From an uncultured Spirochaetales bacterium (GTDB taxonomy: Bacteria; Spirochaetota; Spirochaetia; Sphaerochaetales; Sphaerochaetaceae), in the NCBI GenBank assembly GCA_944390025.1, contig CALXOK010000021.1, positions 1 to 36,150 on the forward strand: a stretch of 36,150 bases of DNA. Direction: 5' to 3'. Made by a program: the position numbers and the translations under genes. Every line of letters begins with the position of its first letter. The first letter of the stretch is position 1. A model generated the notes under the pieces. The model was not told where the DNA came from and made no database searches. It was given only the letters and a program-made list of their open reading frames with translations. Shown here piece after piece: positions 24,630-32,661 of the stretch.

Positions 24630-24791
24630 CACTGTTTTTCCCTGATTCTTCTCTTTAAAGGGCCATAAAGCCACATAAAATGAGCAAAAAGGAAACAGGT
24701 GTATCATAATGACTCAGAATAAGGTTGAGTTTAAGTTCAGAGGAAGAAATGATAAATGCTAATTTGTTTGAATATAATGAGATAAATAATC

Positions 24792-24807
24792 TGGCACGCC
24801 TGATGCA
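24792..24807 (+). promoter_or_regulatory. Candidate sigma-54 promoter of hsp20
   Basis: TGGCACG-CCTG-ATGCA differs from the TGGCACR-N4-TTGCA consensus at one position, and exactly ten bases separate the GG (-24) and GC (-12) elements. Start would be near 24817, about 30 bases before the hsp20 ATG with its own GGAGG. The rest of 24630-24846 holds only AT-rich sequence and an unsupported 17-codon frame at 24709. Confidence 0.5.
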
Positions 24808-24846
24808 TATAGATAAGTGTAAAACAAAAACCACAGGAGGCCGGAT

Positions 24847-25254
24847 ATGGCAAAAGATATTACAACCAAGAGCATTGCGAAGGACATGGACAGATTCTTC
24901 AATTCATTCTTCGCATCAGACAAGAAGATTCCAAGTGTCAACATCAGTGAGACTGACACAGGCTATGAGATAAAGGCAGCCCTGGCAGGCTATGACGAAG
25001 ACAGTATCTCACTTTATGTGGAAGATCATGTGCTTCACATCAAGGGAGAGGAGAAGGAAGAGAAGAAGGATAACAAGGAAAGGAAGTACATTGTGCGTGA
25101 GCGCAGTGTGACAAGCTTCGAGCGTAGCTTCACACTTCCGGAAGATGCAGATGAGACAAAGGTGGAAGCAAGCTTCAGGAAGGGAATCCTGAGCGTGAAG
25201 GTTGCGAAGATGGCAAAAGAAGAGCCGAAGAAAATCGAAGTGAAGATTAACTGA
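24847..25254 (+). CDS. hsp20: Small heat shock protein, Hsp20/alpha-crystallin family
   Basis: The 135-aa protein has the alpha-crystallin core: VNISETDTGYEIKAALAG, the LYVEDHVLHIKGE strand, FERSFTLPEDADETKVEASF, and GILSVKVAK with the GxLxV motif. It holds unfolded proteins as an ATP-independent chaperone. The C-terminal anchoring motif is absent or short. It is the first of two tandem hsp20 genes; CAGGAGG precedes the start and a sigma-54-like site lies upstream. Confidence 0.96.
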   Translation: MAKDITTKSIAKDMDRFFNSFFASDKKIPSVNISETDTGYEIKAALAGYDEDSISLYVEDHVLHIKGEEKEEKKDNKERKYIVRERSVTSFERSFTLPEDADETKVEASFRKGILSVKVAKMAKEEPKKIEVKIN

Positions 25255-25273
25255 GGCAAGGAGGATTAGAAAG

Positions 25274-25687
25274 ATGAGATATTATTACAGGACATATGAT
25301 CCGCTTTTTGGATTTGATTCAATTTTCAATGACATTTTCGGAAGCTGGAGTGACAGCGGCAGGAGATATCCACCGGTGGATGTGTATGAGACAGATGGGG
25401 CATATGTGATAGAGATGGAAGTCTCCGGATATGATGAGGAAGCGATAAAGATGCATGTGGACAAGCATGTGCTTACAATCAGCGGAGAAGAAGGAAAGGA
25501 AGAAGAGGAGAGGGAGTATTACGCAAGGGAGATATACACACCTGAGTTCAAGAGAAGCTTCTCCCTTCCGGAGAATGCGGATGAAGGAGCAATCAGCGCT
25601 GATTACAAGAACGGCATGCTGCTTGTGACGATTCCGAAGAAACCAGAGGCCCAGCCGAGAAGGATTGAGGTCAAGATAAACAAGTAA
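25274..25687 (+). CDS. hsp20: Second small heat shock protein, Hsp20 family
   Basis: The 137-aa protein shares the core with its neighbour (PVDVYETDGAYVIEMEVSG, KHVLTISGEE, FKRSFSLPENADEGAISADY, NGMLLVTIPKK) but differs in the N-terminal arm, here rich in Tyr, Phe and Asp. The strong shared pattern suggests tandem duplication or a paired oligomer. GGAGG precedes the start. It ends before a strong terminator, so the two genes form one transcript. Confidence 0.96.
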   Translation: MRYYYRTYDPLFGFDSIFNDIFGSWSDSGRRYPPVDVYETDGAYVIEMEVSGYDEEAIKMHVDKHVLTISGEEGKEEEEREYYAREIYTPEFKRSFSLPENADEGAISADYKNGMLLVTIPKKPEAQPRRIEVKINK

Positions 25688-25723
25688 ACTCAAAGGGACT
25701 GCTCACACAGAACTCTTGAAGAT

Positions 25724-25759
25724 AAGGCACCAGCACGGGAGAGAGGCTGGTGCCTTTCT
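25724..25759 (+). terminator. Intrinsic terminator of the hsp20 pair
   Basis: AAGGCACCAGC (25724-25734) pairs perfectly over 11 bp with GCTGGTGCCTT (25746-25756), followed by TCTTGTCTT. The IS256 remnant begins immediately after it. Confidence 0.75.
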
Positions 25760-25764
25760 TGTCT

Positions 25765-25910
25765 TCAGATTTCCCTGACAATGACTCAGTTAAAAAGATG
25801 ATGTATTTTGCGATTTCCAAAGCAATAAGGAAATGGTCTCAGGCAATCAGAAACTGGGGCTTGCATTCAACCGGTTCTCTATTATCTTCGCAGACAGGGT
25901 CAAGCTATGA
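25765..25910 (+). pseudogene. 3' remnant of an IS256-family transposase, frameshifted
   Basis: Translation from 25765 gives SDFPDNDSVKKMMYFAISK and then AIRKWSQAIRNWGL. A one-base shift is then needed to continue AFNRFSIIFADRVKL and stop at 25908-25910. This matches the C-terminal tail of IS256/mutator transposases (a Leu-Tyr-Leu-Ala-Ile-like strand, then KKW...P-I-RNW-LALN-F...F-RL). Only about 48 of some 400 residues remain, and one deletion near 25860 breaks the frame, so it is inactive. Confidence 0.75.
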
Positions 25911-25916
25911 ATGAGA

Positions 25917-25944
25917 AATTCACTTACACAGAATTCTGGACAAG
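25917..25944 (+). mobile_element. Probable right terminal inverted repeat of the IS256 remnant
   Basis: Directly after the transposase stop, the sequence with TTACACAGAATTCTGGACA resembles IS256-family terminal repeats, which commonly read like TTACACAAAATTCTTGACAG. The partner left end is not in the window. The hipB stop codon lies about 14 bases further on. Confidence 0.5.
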
Positions 25945-25957
25945 CTTTCCTTAGGCA

Positions 25958-26254
25958 TTACTGCTTCCCTGTAAGCAGCTTTGTATCCTGCATTTCGTGC
26001 CCTTCTCGGTCTTCCTTGGCCAGAAGGAGGATGTCCCGTTCAAGATGCAGGGCAAAAAGGACAGAAAGGTATGCTCCCATGGATACAGAAGGATCTCCTT
26101 TCTCGACTTTCCACAAAGTGGCTCTGGAAATCTTTGCCTTCTGGGCACAAAGGTCACAGGAAATCCGTCTTCTCAATCGAGCAAGCCTGATCTGCTGTCC
26201 GACCTCCACCAGATATCTTCTTTCCCTTGGATAGAGCAGTACATCTTTCTTCAT
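25958..26254 (-). CDS. Orphan HipB-like XRE transcriptional regulator
   Basis: The 98-aa protein, from the ATG at 26254, has an XRE helix-turn-helix: VGQQIRLARLRRRIS, AQKAKISRATLWKVEKGDPS, then VSMGAYLSVLFALHLERDI, the characteristic tail of HipB antitoxins and solitary relatives. HipB normally represses and neutralises the kinase HipA, encoded immediately downstream. Here the downstream side is an IS256 scar and no hipA frame is seen. The frame can be extended to a TTG at 26272, but the ATG fits the promoter, which ends seven bases upstream, giving a leaderless message. Confidence 0.82.
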   Translation of the reverse strand: MKKDVLLYPRERRYLVEVGQQIRLARLRRRISCDLCAQKAKISRATLWKVEKGDPSVSMGAYLSVLFALHLERDILLLAKEDREGHEMQDTKLLTGKQ

Positions 26255-26290
26255 GTTTATAATAATAAACAAAATTAGTATATTTGTAAA
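26255..26290 (-). promoter_or_regulatory. hipB promoter overlapped by a palindromic operator
   Basis: Minus-strand TTTACA (26290-26285), a 17-base spacer and TATTAT (26267-26262) define the promoter. The -10 is embedded in a perfect 6-bp inverted repeat, GTTTAT-N4-ATAAAC (26255-26270), just before the ATG. This is where autorepression by a dimeric XRE protein would act. Operator identity is inferred. Confidence 0.5.
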
Positions 26291-26366
26291 TTTTAAAATA
26301 CATTTAACAGCTGTTTAGATGTTTTTCTAAATGTTGCATGTGCTATCCAATTAGCAGATTTTCATG

Positions 26367-26397
26367 AAATCCGCTATTTCTACTGGCGATTTTTTTC
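26367..26397 (+). terminator. Weak terminator-like hairpin
   Basis: AAATCCGC can pair with GCGATTT with one bulge and is followed by a run of T. No clear upstream plus-strand gene needs it. The interval 26291-26508 is otherwise AT-rich with no supported gene. Confidence 0.25.
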
Positions 26398-26505
26398 ATA
26401 CAAATCTGCAAGTAGAACTCTTTCAAGAATCATTTTGTCTGCAGAAGCAATGCAGAGGTTTCCAATGTACGTCTTTTTGACGTTTATATTCTTTTTGCTG
26501 TACGT

Positions 26506-26514
26506 GTGCTACAA
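26506..26514 (+). promoter_or_regulatory. Extended -10 promoter of nadE
   Basis: TGCTACAAT (26506-26514) is an extended -10 box. No good -35 sits 17 bases upstream, which the extension could compensate for. Start would be near 26521, about four bases before the ATG at 26525. Confidence 0.4.
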
Positions 26515-26524
26515 TCATGACGGT

Positions 26525-28414
26525 ATGAAAGACGGATACATAAAAGCCGGTACGGCAAGTCCTTATGTCTGTGTTGCGGATACTCAGTCCAATGCTGAGA
26601 GAATCATCGCCATTGCCCGCGAGGCAGAAGAGAAGGGAATCAAGATTCTTGTATTCCCTGAAATGAGCATCACAGGTTATACAATCGGAGACCTTGTGTT
26701 CTCCCGGGACCTTCTTGTTTCAGCACAGAAGGCACTCAAGCATATATGCGAGGAGACAAGAAATCTGGATCTGATTGCGGTTGCAGGCCTTCCGCTCTGT
26801 CAGGAAGGAAAGATATACAACACAGCGGCAGTCATCCATCATGGAAGAGTCCTTGCATTCATCCCTAAGACAAATATTCCTTCTTATGGTGAATTCTATG
26901 AAGGCCGCTGGTTTGAGGGCGCTTTCAAGGGTGTGAAAACCTTCATTTTCGATGACTATGAGGTTCCTTTCGGCACTGATATCCTGATCAGATCCAGGAC
27001 ACTTTCCTCTTTCTGTCTTGCAGTTGAGCTGTGCGAGGACCTGTGGGTCCCATCCAGCCCGTCAGTGAGGCACGCCCTTGCAGGAGCCACTGTGATTGCG
27101 AACCTTTCGGCAAGCGATGAGCTTACAGGAAAGGATGAGTACAGGAAAAACCTTGTCAGCATGCAGTCTGCCCGTCTGCTTTGCGGATATATCTACGCAA
27201 ACGCCGGGGAAGGTGAGAGTACGACTGACATGGTCTTCGCAGGTCACAGCCTGATTGCAGAAAACGGAGTCATTCTCGCATCCCAGTTCCTTAACGGCGA
27301 GCACATTCTTGAGACGGAAATCGACACAGCCTATCTTGAAAGCGAGAGAATGAAGCATACGACATTCAAAGTCGATGCTGAAGGTTATACTACAGTCTGG
27401 ACTGACTTCACGCCATGTGAGACCTGGCTGACCAGAAAATATCCACGCTTCCCATTTGTCCCGTCTGACAGTACTGAGATGGAGAAAAGGTGTGAGCGTA
27501 TCATCATCCTTCAGGCACTCGGACTCAAGAAGAGACTTGAACATACCCGTTCTAAAGGGGCAGTCATCGGTCTGTCCGGAGGTCTGGACTCCACACTCGC
27601 TCTCCTTGTAACAGTCAAGGCGTTCGACATGCTCAAGCGTGACAGGAAGGACATCCTTGCTATCACGATGCCATGTTTCGGAACTACAAAAAGGACAAGA
27701 AGCAATGCTGAGACTCTAGCCTCCGCACTTGGTGTGAGCTTTGAGGAAGTCAATATACGCACCTCAGTTCTTTCTCATTTCAAGGATATCGGGCAGGATG
27801 AGAAAAAGCTTGATGTCACATATGAGAACGCACAGGCAAGAGAGAGGACTCAGGTTCTTATGGACAGAGCCAACATGCTTTCTTCCCTTGTCATCGGCAC
27901 AGGTGATTTGTCTGAGCTTGCTCTCGGCTGGGCAACATACAACGGGGATCATATGAGCATGTATGCAGTCAATGCATCCGTTCCCAAGACCCTTGTGCGC
28001 TACCTTGTCGGATGGTTCGCCTCCTGTGATTTCTCCGGGGCCGGAAAGGTGCTTGAAGATATTCTGGACACACCTGTGTCCCCAGAACTTCTGCCTGCAA
28101 ATGAAGACGGCTCCATCGCTCAGGTCACAGAGGATCTTGTAGGGCCTTATGAACTTCACGATTTCTTCCTCTATTATTTTGTCAGAACATCTTTCAGCAG
28201 ACAGAAGATCAGGCGCATTGCCCTGAAGACTTTCGTGGGTGTGTATGAGCCGGACGTCATCGACAAGTGGCTCGATAACTTCTTCTCCCGTTTCTTCAGC
28301 CAGCAGTTCAAGCGCTCCTGTCTTCCTGACGGACCAAAGGTCGGAAGCCTGACTCTGTCTCCCCGTTCAGACTGGAGAATGCCGTCTGACGCAAGTAACA
28401 GCATCTGGAAGTGA
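26525..28414 (+). CDS. nadE: Glutamine-dependent NAD+ synthetase
   Basis: From ATG 26525 the product is 629 aa. The N-terminal nitrilase-type glutaminase has its triad in FPEMSITGY (Glu), IPKTNIPSYGEFYEGRWF (Lys) and AVELCEDLW (Cys). The C-terminal synthetase has the PP-loop SGGLDSTLAL near residue 350 and GTGDLSELALGW. It makes NAD from nicotinate adenine dinucleotide, ATP and glutamine, with ammonia passed between domains. The longer reading frame from 26435 would add a spurious hydrophobic segment that covers the promoter, so the shorter start is preferred. It leads a run nadE-MBL-polA-coaE with tiny gaps. Confidence 0.95.
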   Translation: MKDGYIKAGTASPYVCVADTQSNAERIIAIAREAEEKGIKILVFPEMSITGYTIGDLVFSRDLLVSAQKALKHICEETRNLDLIAVAGLPLCQEGKIYNTAAVIHHGRVLAFIPKTNIPSYGEFYEGRWFEGAFKGVKTFIFDDYEVPFGTDILIRSRTLSSFCLAVELCEDLWVPSSPSVRHALAGATVIANLSASDELTGKDEYRKNLVSMQSARLLCGYIYANAGEGESTTDMVFAGHSLIAENGVILASQFLNGEHILETEIDTAYLESERMKHTTFKVDAEGYTTVWTDFTPCETWLTRKYPRFPFVPSDSTEMEKRCERIIILQALGLKKRLEHTRSKGAVIGLSGGLDSTLALLVTVKAFDMLKRDRKDILAITMPCFGTTKRTRSNAETLASALGVSFEEVNIRTSVLSHFKDIGQDEKKLDVTYENAQARERTQVLMDRANMLSSLVIGTGDLSELALGWATYNGDHMSMYAVNASVPKTLVRYLVGWFASCDFSGAGKVLEDILDTPVSPELLPANEDGSIAQVTEDLVGPYELHDFFLYYFVRTSFSRQKIRRIALKTFVGVYEPDVIDKWLDNFFSRFFSQQFKRSCLPDGPKVGSLTLSPRSDWRMPSDASNSIWK

Positions 28415-28419
28415 GTTTT

Positions 28420-29181
28420 ATGAAGATAACCTTTCTTGGAACCGGAACCAGTCATGGAATACCTGTCATCGCCTGCCATTGTCCTGTATGCACCAGTGCT
28501 GACAGCCGCGACAGACGTTACCGTTCATCAATAATGGTTGAGGACGGAGAGGGTCGCATTGTCGTGGACACGGGCTATGAGTTCCGTCTTCAGATGCTCC
28601 GCTGTGACGTGGACAGGCTTGATGCAGTGCTGTACACACACCATCATGCAGATCATCTTTCCGGAATTGATGATTTGAGAGTCTTTTCCCAGAAGAGGAA
28701 CATGACTGTCTACTCGAACAGGGAAACCCTTTCTTACATCAAAGACCATTACAGCTATGCTTTTGATACTCATGGTTTTCCCGGGAATCCCCACCTGAGT
28801 GCTGTCGCCCTTGAGCCGCTTGTGGAGGTGAAGATTGCCGGCATTCCGGTTCTTCCTCTTCCTGTTGAGCATGGGAAGGTCACTCATATGCCTATTTTCG
28901 GCTATCGCTTTTCCGATTTTGCATATATCACTGACTGCACTTATATTCCTGATGAGGTCTTTGATGCGCTTCAAGGCGTGAAAGTTCTTGCCATCGGTGC
29001 TTTGAGAAAAAGACCTCATGGCGCTCATTTCTCCTTTGATGAGGCTTATGAGGCGGGAAAGAGGGCAGGTGCTGAGAGAATCTATTTCACCCATATCAAC
29101 CATGAGACGGGCTATAATGAGATAGATTCGCTTTATGAGGATGCCTTTTCGGCTTACGACGGGCTTGTGCTCGAGATTTGA
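28420..29181 (+). CDS. MBL-fold metallo-hydrolase, PhnP-like
   Basis: The 253-aa protein starts MKITFLGTGTSHGIP and has CHCPVC, a zinc knuckle seen in the PhnP branch, then VDTGYEFRLQM, the metal motif THHHADHLSGIDDLR, and YITDCTYIPDE with the downstream metal Asp. PhnP acts on cyclic phosphodiesters; other relatives cleave RNA or DNA, so the substrate is open. The ATG at 28420 lies five bases past the nadE stop; a GTG at 28411 would overlap it. It is followed by polA after ten bases. Confidence 0.9.
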   Translation: MKITFLGTGTSHGIPVIACHCPVCTSADSRDRRYRSSIMVEDGEGRIVVDTGYEFRLQMLRCDVDRLDAVLYTHHHADHLSGIDDLRVFSQKRNMTVYSNRETLSYIKDHYSYAFDTHGFPGNPHLSAVALEPLVEVKIAGIPVLPLPVEHGKVTHMPIFGYRFSDFAYITDCTYIPDEVFDALQGVKVLAIGALRKRPHGAHFSFDEAYEAGKRAGAERIYFTHINHETGYNEIDSLYEDAFSAYDGLVLEI

Positions 29182-29191
29182 GGATTGATTT

Positions 29192-32068
29192 ATGGATGAC
29201 TTGTTCACGGCAGAGGAGCTTGACCAGGAGCTTCTTGAGAAAGAGGCAGCTGCCAGACAGATGCAGAGGAAAGAGGAGAAAAAGGAGGATGTGAAATCAT
29301 CCATGGTGCCTCTTACAGGGAAGAAGCTTTATATCGTGGATGGCTATTCCCTGATATACAGAAGCTATTTCGCTTTTCTCACCCATCCGCTGACTGACAG
29401 CGAGAACAACAATGTCTCTGCCTTTTTCGGGTTTTTCAACACAATTTTCATGCTGATAAAAGACTACAGCTTTGATTACTTCGTCATTGCCATGGACAGC
29501 AAAGGCCCGACATTCCGCCATGAGATGTACAGCGAGTACAAGGCCAACAGGGATGCGGCTCCTCAGGATCTGCACTCTCAGGTTCCTTTAATCATGAATG
29601 CGCTGGAAAAGCTCAATATTCCTTATATCGCGAAAGAAGGATATGAGGCGGATGACCTTATAGCGACTCTTGCTTCCAATGCCTCCCGGCTGGGGGTCGA
29701 AACTGTCATGGTGACAGGGGACAAGGACCTTCTTCAGCTTGTCAGTGACAGGGTGAAGGCATTGAGACCGCCCAAGAAGAACCAGCCGAAATATACACTT
29801 TTCGGTCCTGATGAGGTCTTCCAGGAATTCGGTATAAGGCCGGCTCAGATTATCGACTATCTCTCTCTTCTCGGAGATTCCTCCGACAATGTGCCCGGAG
29901 TGAGGGGAATAGGCGAGAAAGGAGCTGTGAAGCTGCTTGAGGAATATGTGAGTCTTGATGGCATTTACCGTCACCTCGGTTCCCTCTCAAAGGGCCTGAG
30001 GACCAAGCTTGAAGAGGGCAGGGATAGTGCCATGCTCTCACGCACACTTGTCACGCTTAAGGATGATGTCTTCACTCTTGACACCTTTGACAAGCCGGAT
30101 TTCCTTACATCAACGATTGATTATGCGTCAGCTGTGGATATATTCAAGGCCCATAACTGCTACTCCCTGGCAAAGACTGCATCTGCTATGGCAAGAAAGG
30201 AGAATCAGGAGGTAAGTGAGCATGAAGAGCCTGCTTCCCCTGCCATCCCTTCCGATGTGCTTGCCTCTAAAGAGCTGCTCGGCCTTGGCGAGTACAGGCT
30301 CCTGACGGATATAAGGAGTGTGAGAGCCTGCTTTGAGGAAGCTCTCAGGGCCACCGGTTTCATCGCATTTGACTGCGAGACGACAAGCCTCAATCCCTTT
30401 GATACAAAGCTTGTCGGATTTTCCTTCTCATATGCTGTGAAGAAAGCATTCTACTGCCCGCTTATATGCCAGGGCAGGGAGTACCTGAAGGAAGCTGATG
30501 TGATTCAGCTCTTCAATGATTACTTCTCCACCGGAAAGCTGCCGGTAGTCGGGCAGAACATTAAATATGACATGGAAGTGCTCTATGCTCATGGCGTGAA
30601 GCATATGGACATACTTTCGGACACCATGATTTTAGCCTGGCTCCTTGATTCGGAAGGTGCAGGATACAGCCTTGAGTCTCTTGCCATACGTTATCTTGCA
30701 TATGAGGCTGTGAGTTATGATGACACAGTCGAGAAGGGACAGGATTTCTCCTCGGTCCCTCTCGAGAAAGCAATGCGTTATGCCGCTGAGGATGCGGACC
30801 TGACGTACCGTCTTTACATCCATCTGAAGGGTCTTGCTGAAGAGAGGGACCTGATGAGGGTCTTTGAGGAATATGAGAAGCCGCTCATTCCGGTTCTTGC
30901 CCGGATGGAGGCAAACGGTGTCCTGCTCGATCATGATTTCATGAAGGAGCTTGATGAGAGTCTTTCCAGACGACAGGAAAGCCTTGAGAAGGAAATAAAG
31001 GCCTATGCGAATCATGACCTGAACATCAATTCGACACAGCAGCTTGGAGTCTTCCTTTTTGAAGAACTGGGCCTTCCAGCCGGCAAACGGACCCAGCGGG
31101 GTTATTCAACGGCAACAGAGACGCTGGAGGCAATAAAGAACGAGCATCCGGTCATTCCTCTCATCCTTGCATACCGCTCTGCCACAAAGCTGCTTGGAAC
31201 CTATGTCGACACGCTTCCCCTTATGTGCGATGCAAACGGCAGGATCCATACATCCTTCCTGCAGACAGGCACGGCGACAGGCCGTCTTTCAAGCAAGAAC
31301 CCGAACCTGCAGAACATTCCGATCAGGAGTGAGGACGGGCGCATGATCCGCTCTGCCTTCATAGCAGGGGAAGGCTGCCGCTTCCTTTCTGCAGACTACT
31401 CGCAGATTGAGCTGGTCTTCCTTGCCCATGTCTCTCAGGATAGCCAGCTGATGAAGGCTTTCCTTGAGGGCGGGGATGTCCACAGGTACACTGCAAGCCT
31501 TATTTTCGACAAGCCGGCCAGTGAGATTGACAGCAACCAGAGACGCATAGCCAAGACAATAAACTTTGGCATCATGTACGGGATGTCGCCCTTCAGACTC
31601 TCTAATGAGCTGGGAATCTCAAGAGCGGATGCAAAGGCCTTCATTGACAAATATTTTGAGCGTTACAGTCAGGTGCGCACTTATGTCGACAATGTGATAA
31701 AACAGGCAGAGAAGGACGGCTATGTGAAGACGCTCGGTGGTCACATGAGGACAGTCAGCGGCATCAACAGCCGCAACAAGAATGTGAAAGCTGCCAGTGA
31801 GCGAGTTGCCCTGAACACAATAATCCAGGGCTCTGCCGCTGAGCTTATGAAGAAGGCCATGGCTGATATTGCCCGCAGACTTGAGGAGGGAGGATACAGG
31901 ACCCGCATGCTTCTTCAGGTTCACGATGAGCTGATATTCGAAGTGCCTGTTGAGGAGCTTGATGAGGTGCGTTCCCTTGTCCGCTCTTCGATGGAGAATG
32001 CCGCAAAGCTCTCAATACCGCTTACTGTTGGTATTGAGGATGCAGTCAGATGGGGGGATATGCACTGA
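29192..32068 (+). CDS. polA: DNA polymerase I
   Basis: The 958-aa protein has all three domains. After a charged, coiled-coil-like N-terminal extension (about 45 aa, not in E. coli) comes the 5'-3' nuclease (YIVDGYSLIYRSYFAF, EGYEADDLIATLA, GDSSDNVPGVRGIGEK). The proofreading domain is intact: FDCETTSLNPF with Asp391 and Glu393, NIKYDMEVL and YAAEDADLTYRLY. The polymerase has SADYSQIELVFLAH (near 733), the O-helix RRIAKTINFGIMYGM and QVHDELIFEVP (near 909). It fills gaps and removes RNA primers. GAGG precedes the start, and the stop overlaps the coaE start by one base. Confidence 0.97.
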   Translation: MDDLFTAEELDQELLEKEAAARQMQRKEEKKEDVKSSMVPLTGKKLYIVDGYSLIYRSYFAFLTHPLTDSENNNVSAFFGFFNTIFMLIKDYSFDYFVIAMDSKGPTFRHEMYSEYKANRDAAPQDLHSQVPLIMNALEKLNIPYIAKEGYEADDLIATLASNASRLGVETVMVTGDKDLLQLVSDRVKALRPPKKNQPKYTLFGPDEVFQEFGIRPAQIIDYLSLLGDSSDNVPGVRGIGEKGAVKLLEEYVSLDGIYRHLGSLSKGLRTKLEEGRDSAMLSRTLVTLKDDVFTLDTFDKPDFLTSTIDYASAVDIFKAHNCYSLAKTASAMARKENQEVSEHEEPASPAIPSDVLASKELLGLGEYRLLTDIRSVRACFEEALRATGFIAFDCETTSLNPFDTKLVGFSFSYAVKKAFYCPLICQGREYLKEADVIQLFNDYFSTGKLPVVGQNIKYDMEVLYAHGVKHMDILSDTMILAWLLDSEGAGYSLESLAIRYLAYEAVSYDDTVEKGQDFSSVPLEKAMRYAAEDADLTYRLYIHLKGLAEERDLMRVFEEYEKPLIPVLARMEANGVLLDHDFMKELDESLSRRQESLEKEIKAYANHDLNINSTQQLGVFLFEELGLPAGKRTQRGYSTATETLEAIKNEHPVIPLILAYRSATKLLGTYVDTLPLMCDANGRIHTSFLQTGTATGRLSSKNPNLQNIPIRSEDGRMIRSAFIAGEGCRFLSADYSQIELVFLAHVSQDSQLMKAFLEGGDVHRYTASLIFDKPASEIDSNQRRIAKTINFGIMYGMSPFRLSNELGISRADAKAFIDKYFERYSQVRTYVDNVIKQAEKDGYVKTLGGHMRTVSGINSRNKNVKAASERVALNTIIQGSAAELMKKAMADIARRLEEGGYRTRMLLQVHDELIFEVPVEELDEVRSLVRSSMENAAKLSIPLTVGIEDAVRWGDMH

Positions 32069-32661
32069 TGATTACAGGACTGACTGGCAGAAGCTGCTCC
32101 GGCAAGGATGCCGCTGCCTCCTTTTTCATCCAGAAGGGATTTGAAGTCATTGATGTTGACAGGCTGGGGCATGAGGCCCTTGAGGCAAACCGCGACAGAC
32201 TGGTTTCAACCTTTGGAGAGGGAATCCTTGCAGAGGACGGGACTGTGAGCCGCCGTGCCCTCGGAAGCATTGTCTTCTCAGACAGTGAGCTTCTTGAGAA
32301 ACTGAACTCAATCAGCCATCCGTGGATGTGCGAGCGCGTGGAGGAGCTTGTCGAAGGTAAATCACTGTGCTTCATCAACTGCGCGCTGCTTGAGAAGATG
32401 AACCTAGTGAGACTGTGTGATGAGATTCTCTACTTCTGGGCTCCTCTGGAAGAAAGGGTGAAACGTGCAATCCAGAGGGATGGAATCACAGAAGAAGCCT
32501 TTCTCAGGAGGGAAGCAAACCAGAAGGAAATCGGGAGCACGCTCTTTGAATGCGGCAGGCGTGTCATCACTATTCTTAACGATGGTGATAAGAATTATCT
32601 TTATCGACAGCTTGAATTCTATTATGATACATTATTAGGTAGAGGTTACGCTCATGGGTAA
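32068..32661 (+). CDS. coaE: Dephospho-CoA kinase
   Basis: The 197-aa protein begins MITGLTGRSCSGKD, the P-loop of CoaE, followed by VIDVDRLGHEAL in the DxD lid position, LNSISHPWM and REANQKE. It phosphorylates dephospho-CoA at the 3' hydroxyl with ATP, the last step of coenzyme A synthesis. The P-loop has RSCS where GGIGS is usual but keeps the GK pair. The ATG at 32068 shares its A with the polA stop; a longer frame from 32050 is not favoured. It overlaps the next gene by eight bases. Confidence 0.9.
   Translation: MITGLTGRSCSGKDAAASFFIQKGFEVIDVDRLGHEALEANRDRLVSTFGEGILAEDGTVSRRALGSIVFSDSELLEKLNSISHPWMCERVEELVEGKSLCFINCALLEKMNLVRLCDEILYFWAPLEERVKRAIQRDGITEEAFLRREANQKEIGSTLFECGRRVITILNDGDKNYLYRQLEFYYDTLLGRGYAHG

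Noticed and set aside
24709..24762. 17-codon frame before hsp20
   Set aside because: It has an AGGTG at fair spacing but is tiny, without any sign of conservation or regulatory pairing that I can see.
25688..25957. Remnant of hipA downstream of hipB on minus
   Set aside because: A few residues looked suggestive, but stops break every frame, and the plus strand gives a far better match to an IS256 transposase tail.
26435..26524. N-terminal extension of nadE with a hydrophobic segment
   Set aside because: It overlaps the extended -10 promoter, lacks a Shine-Dalgarno and adds a membrane-like stretch foreign to this cytosolic enzyme.
28528..29304. 258-codon minus-strand frame opposite the MBL hydrolase
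   Set aside because: The plus-strand gene has the metal-binding motifs; the minus frame has low-complexity Ser/Lys sequence and no start signal.
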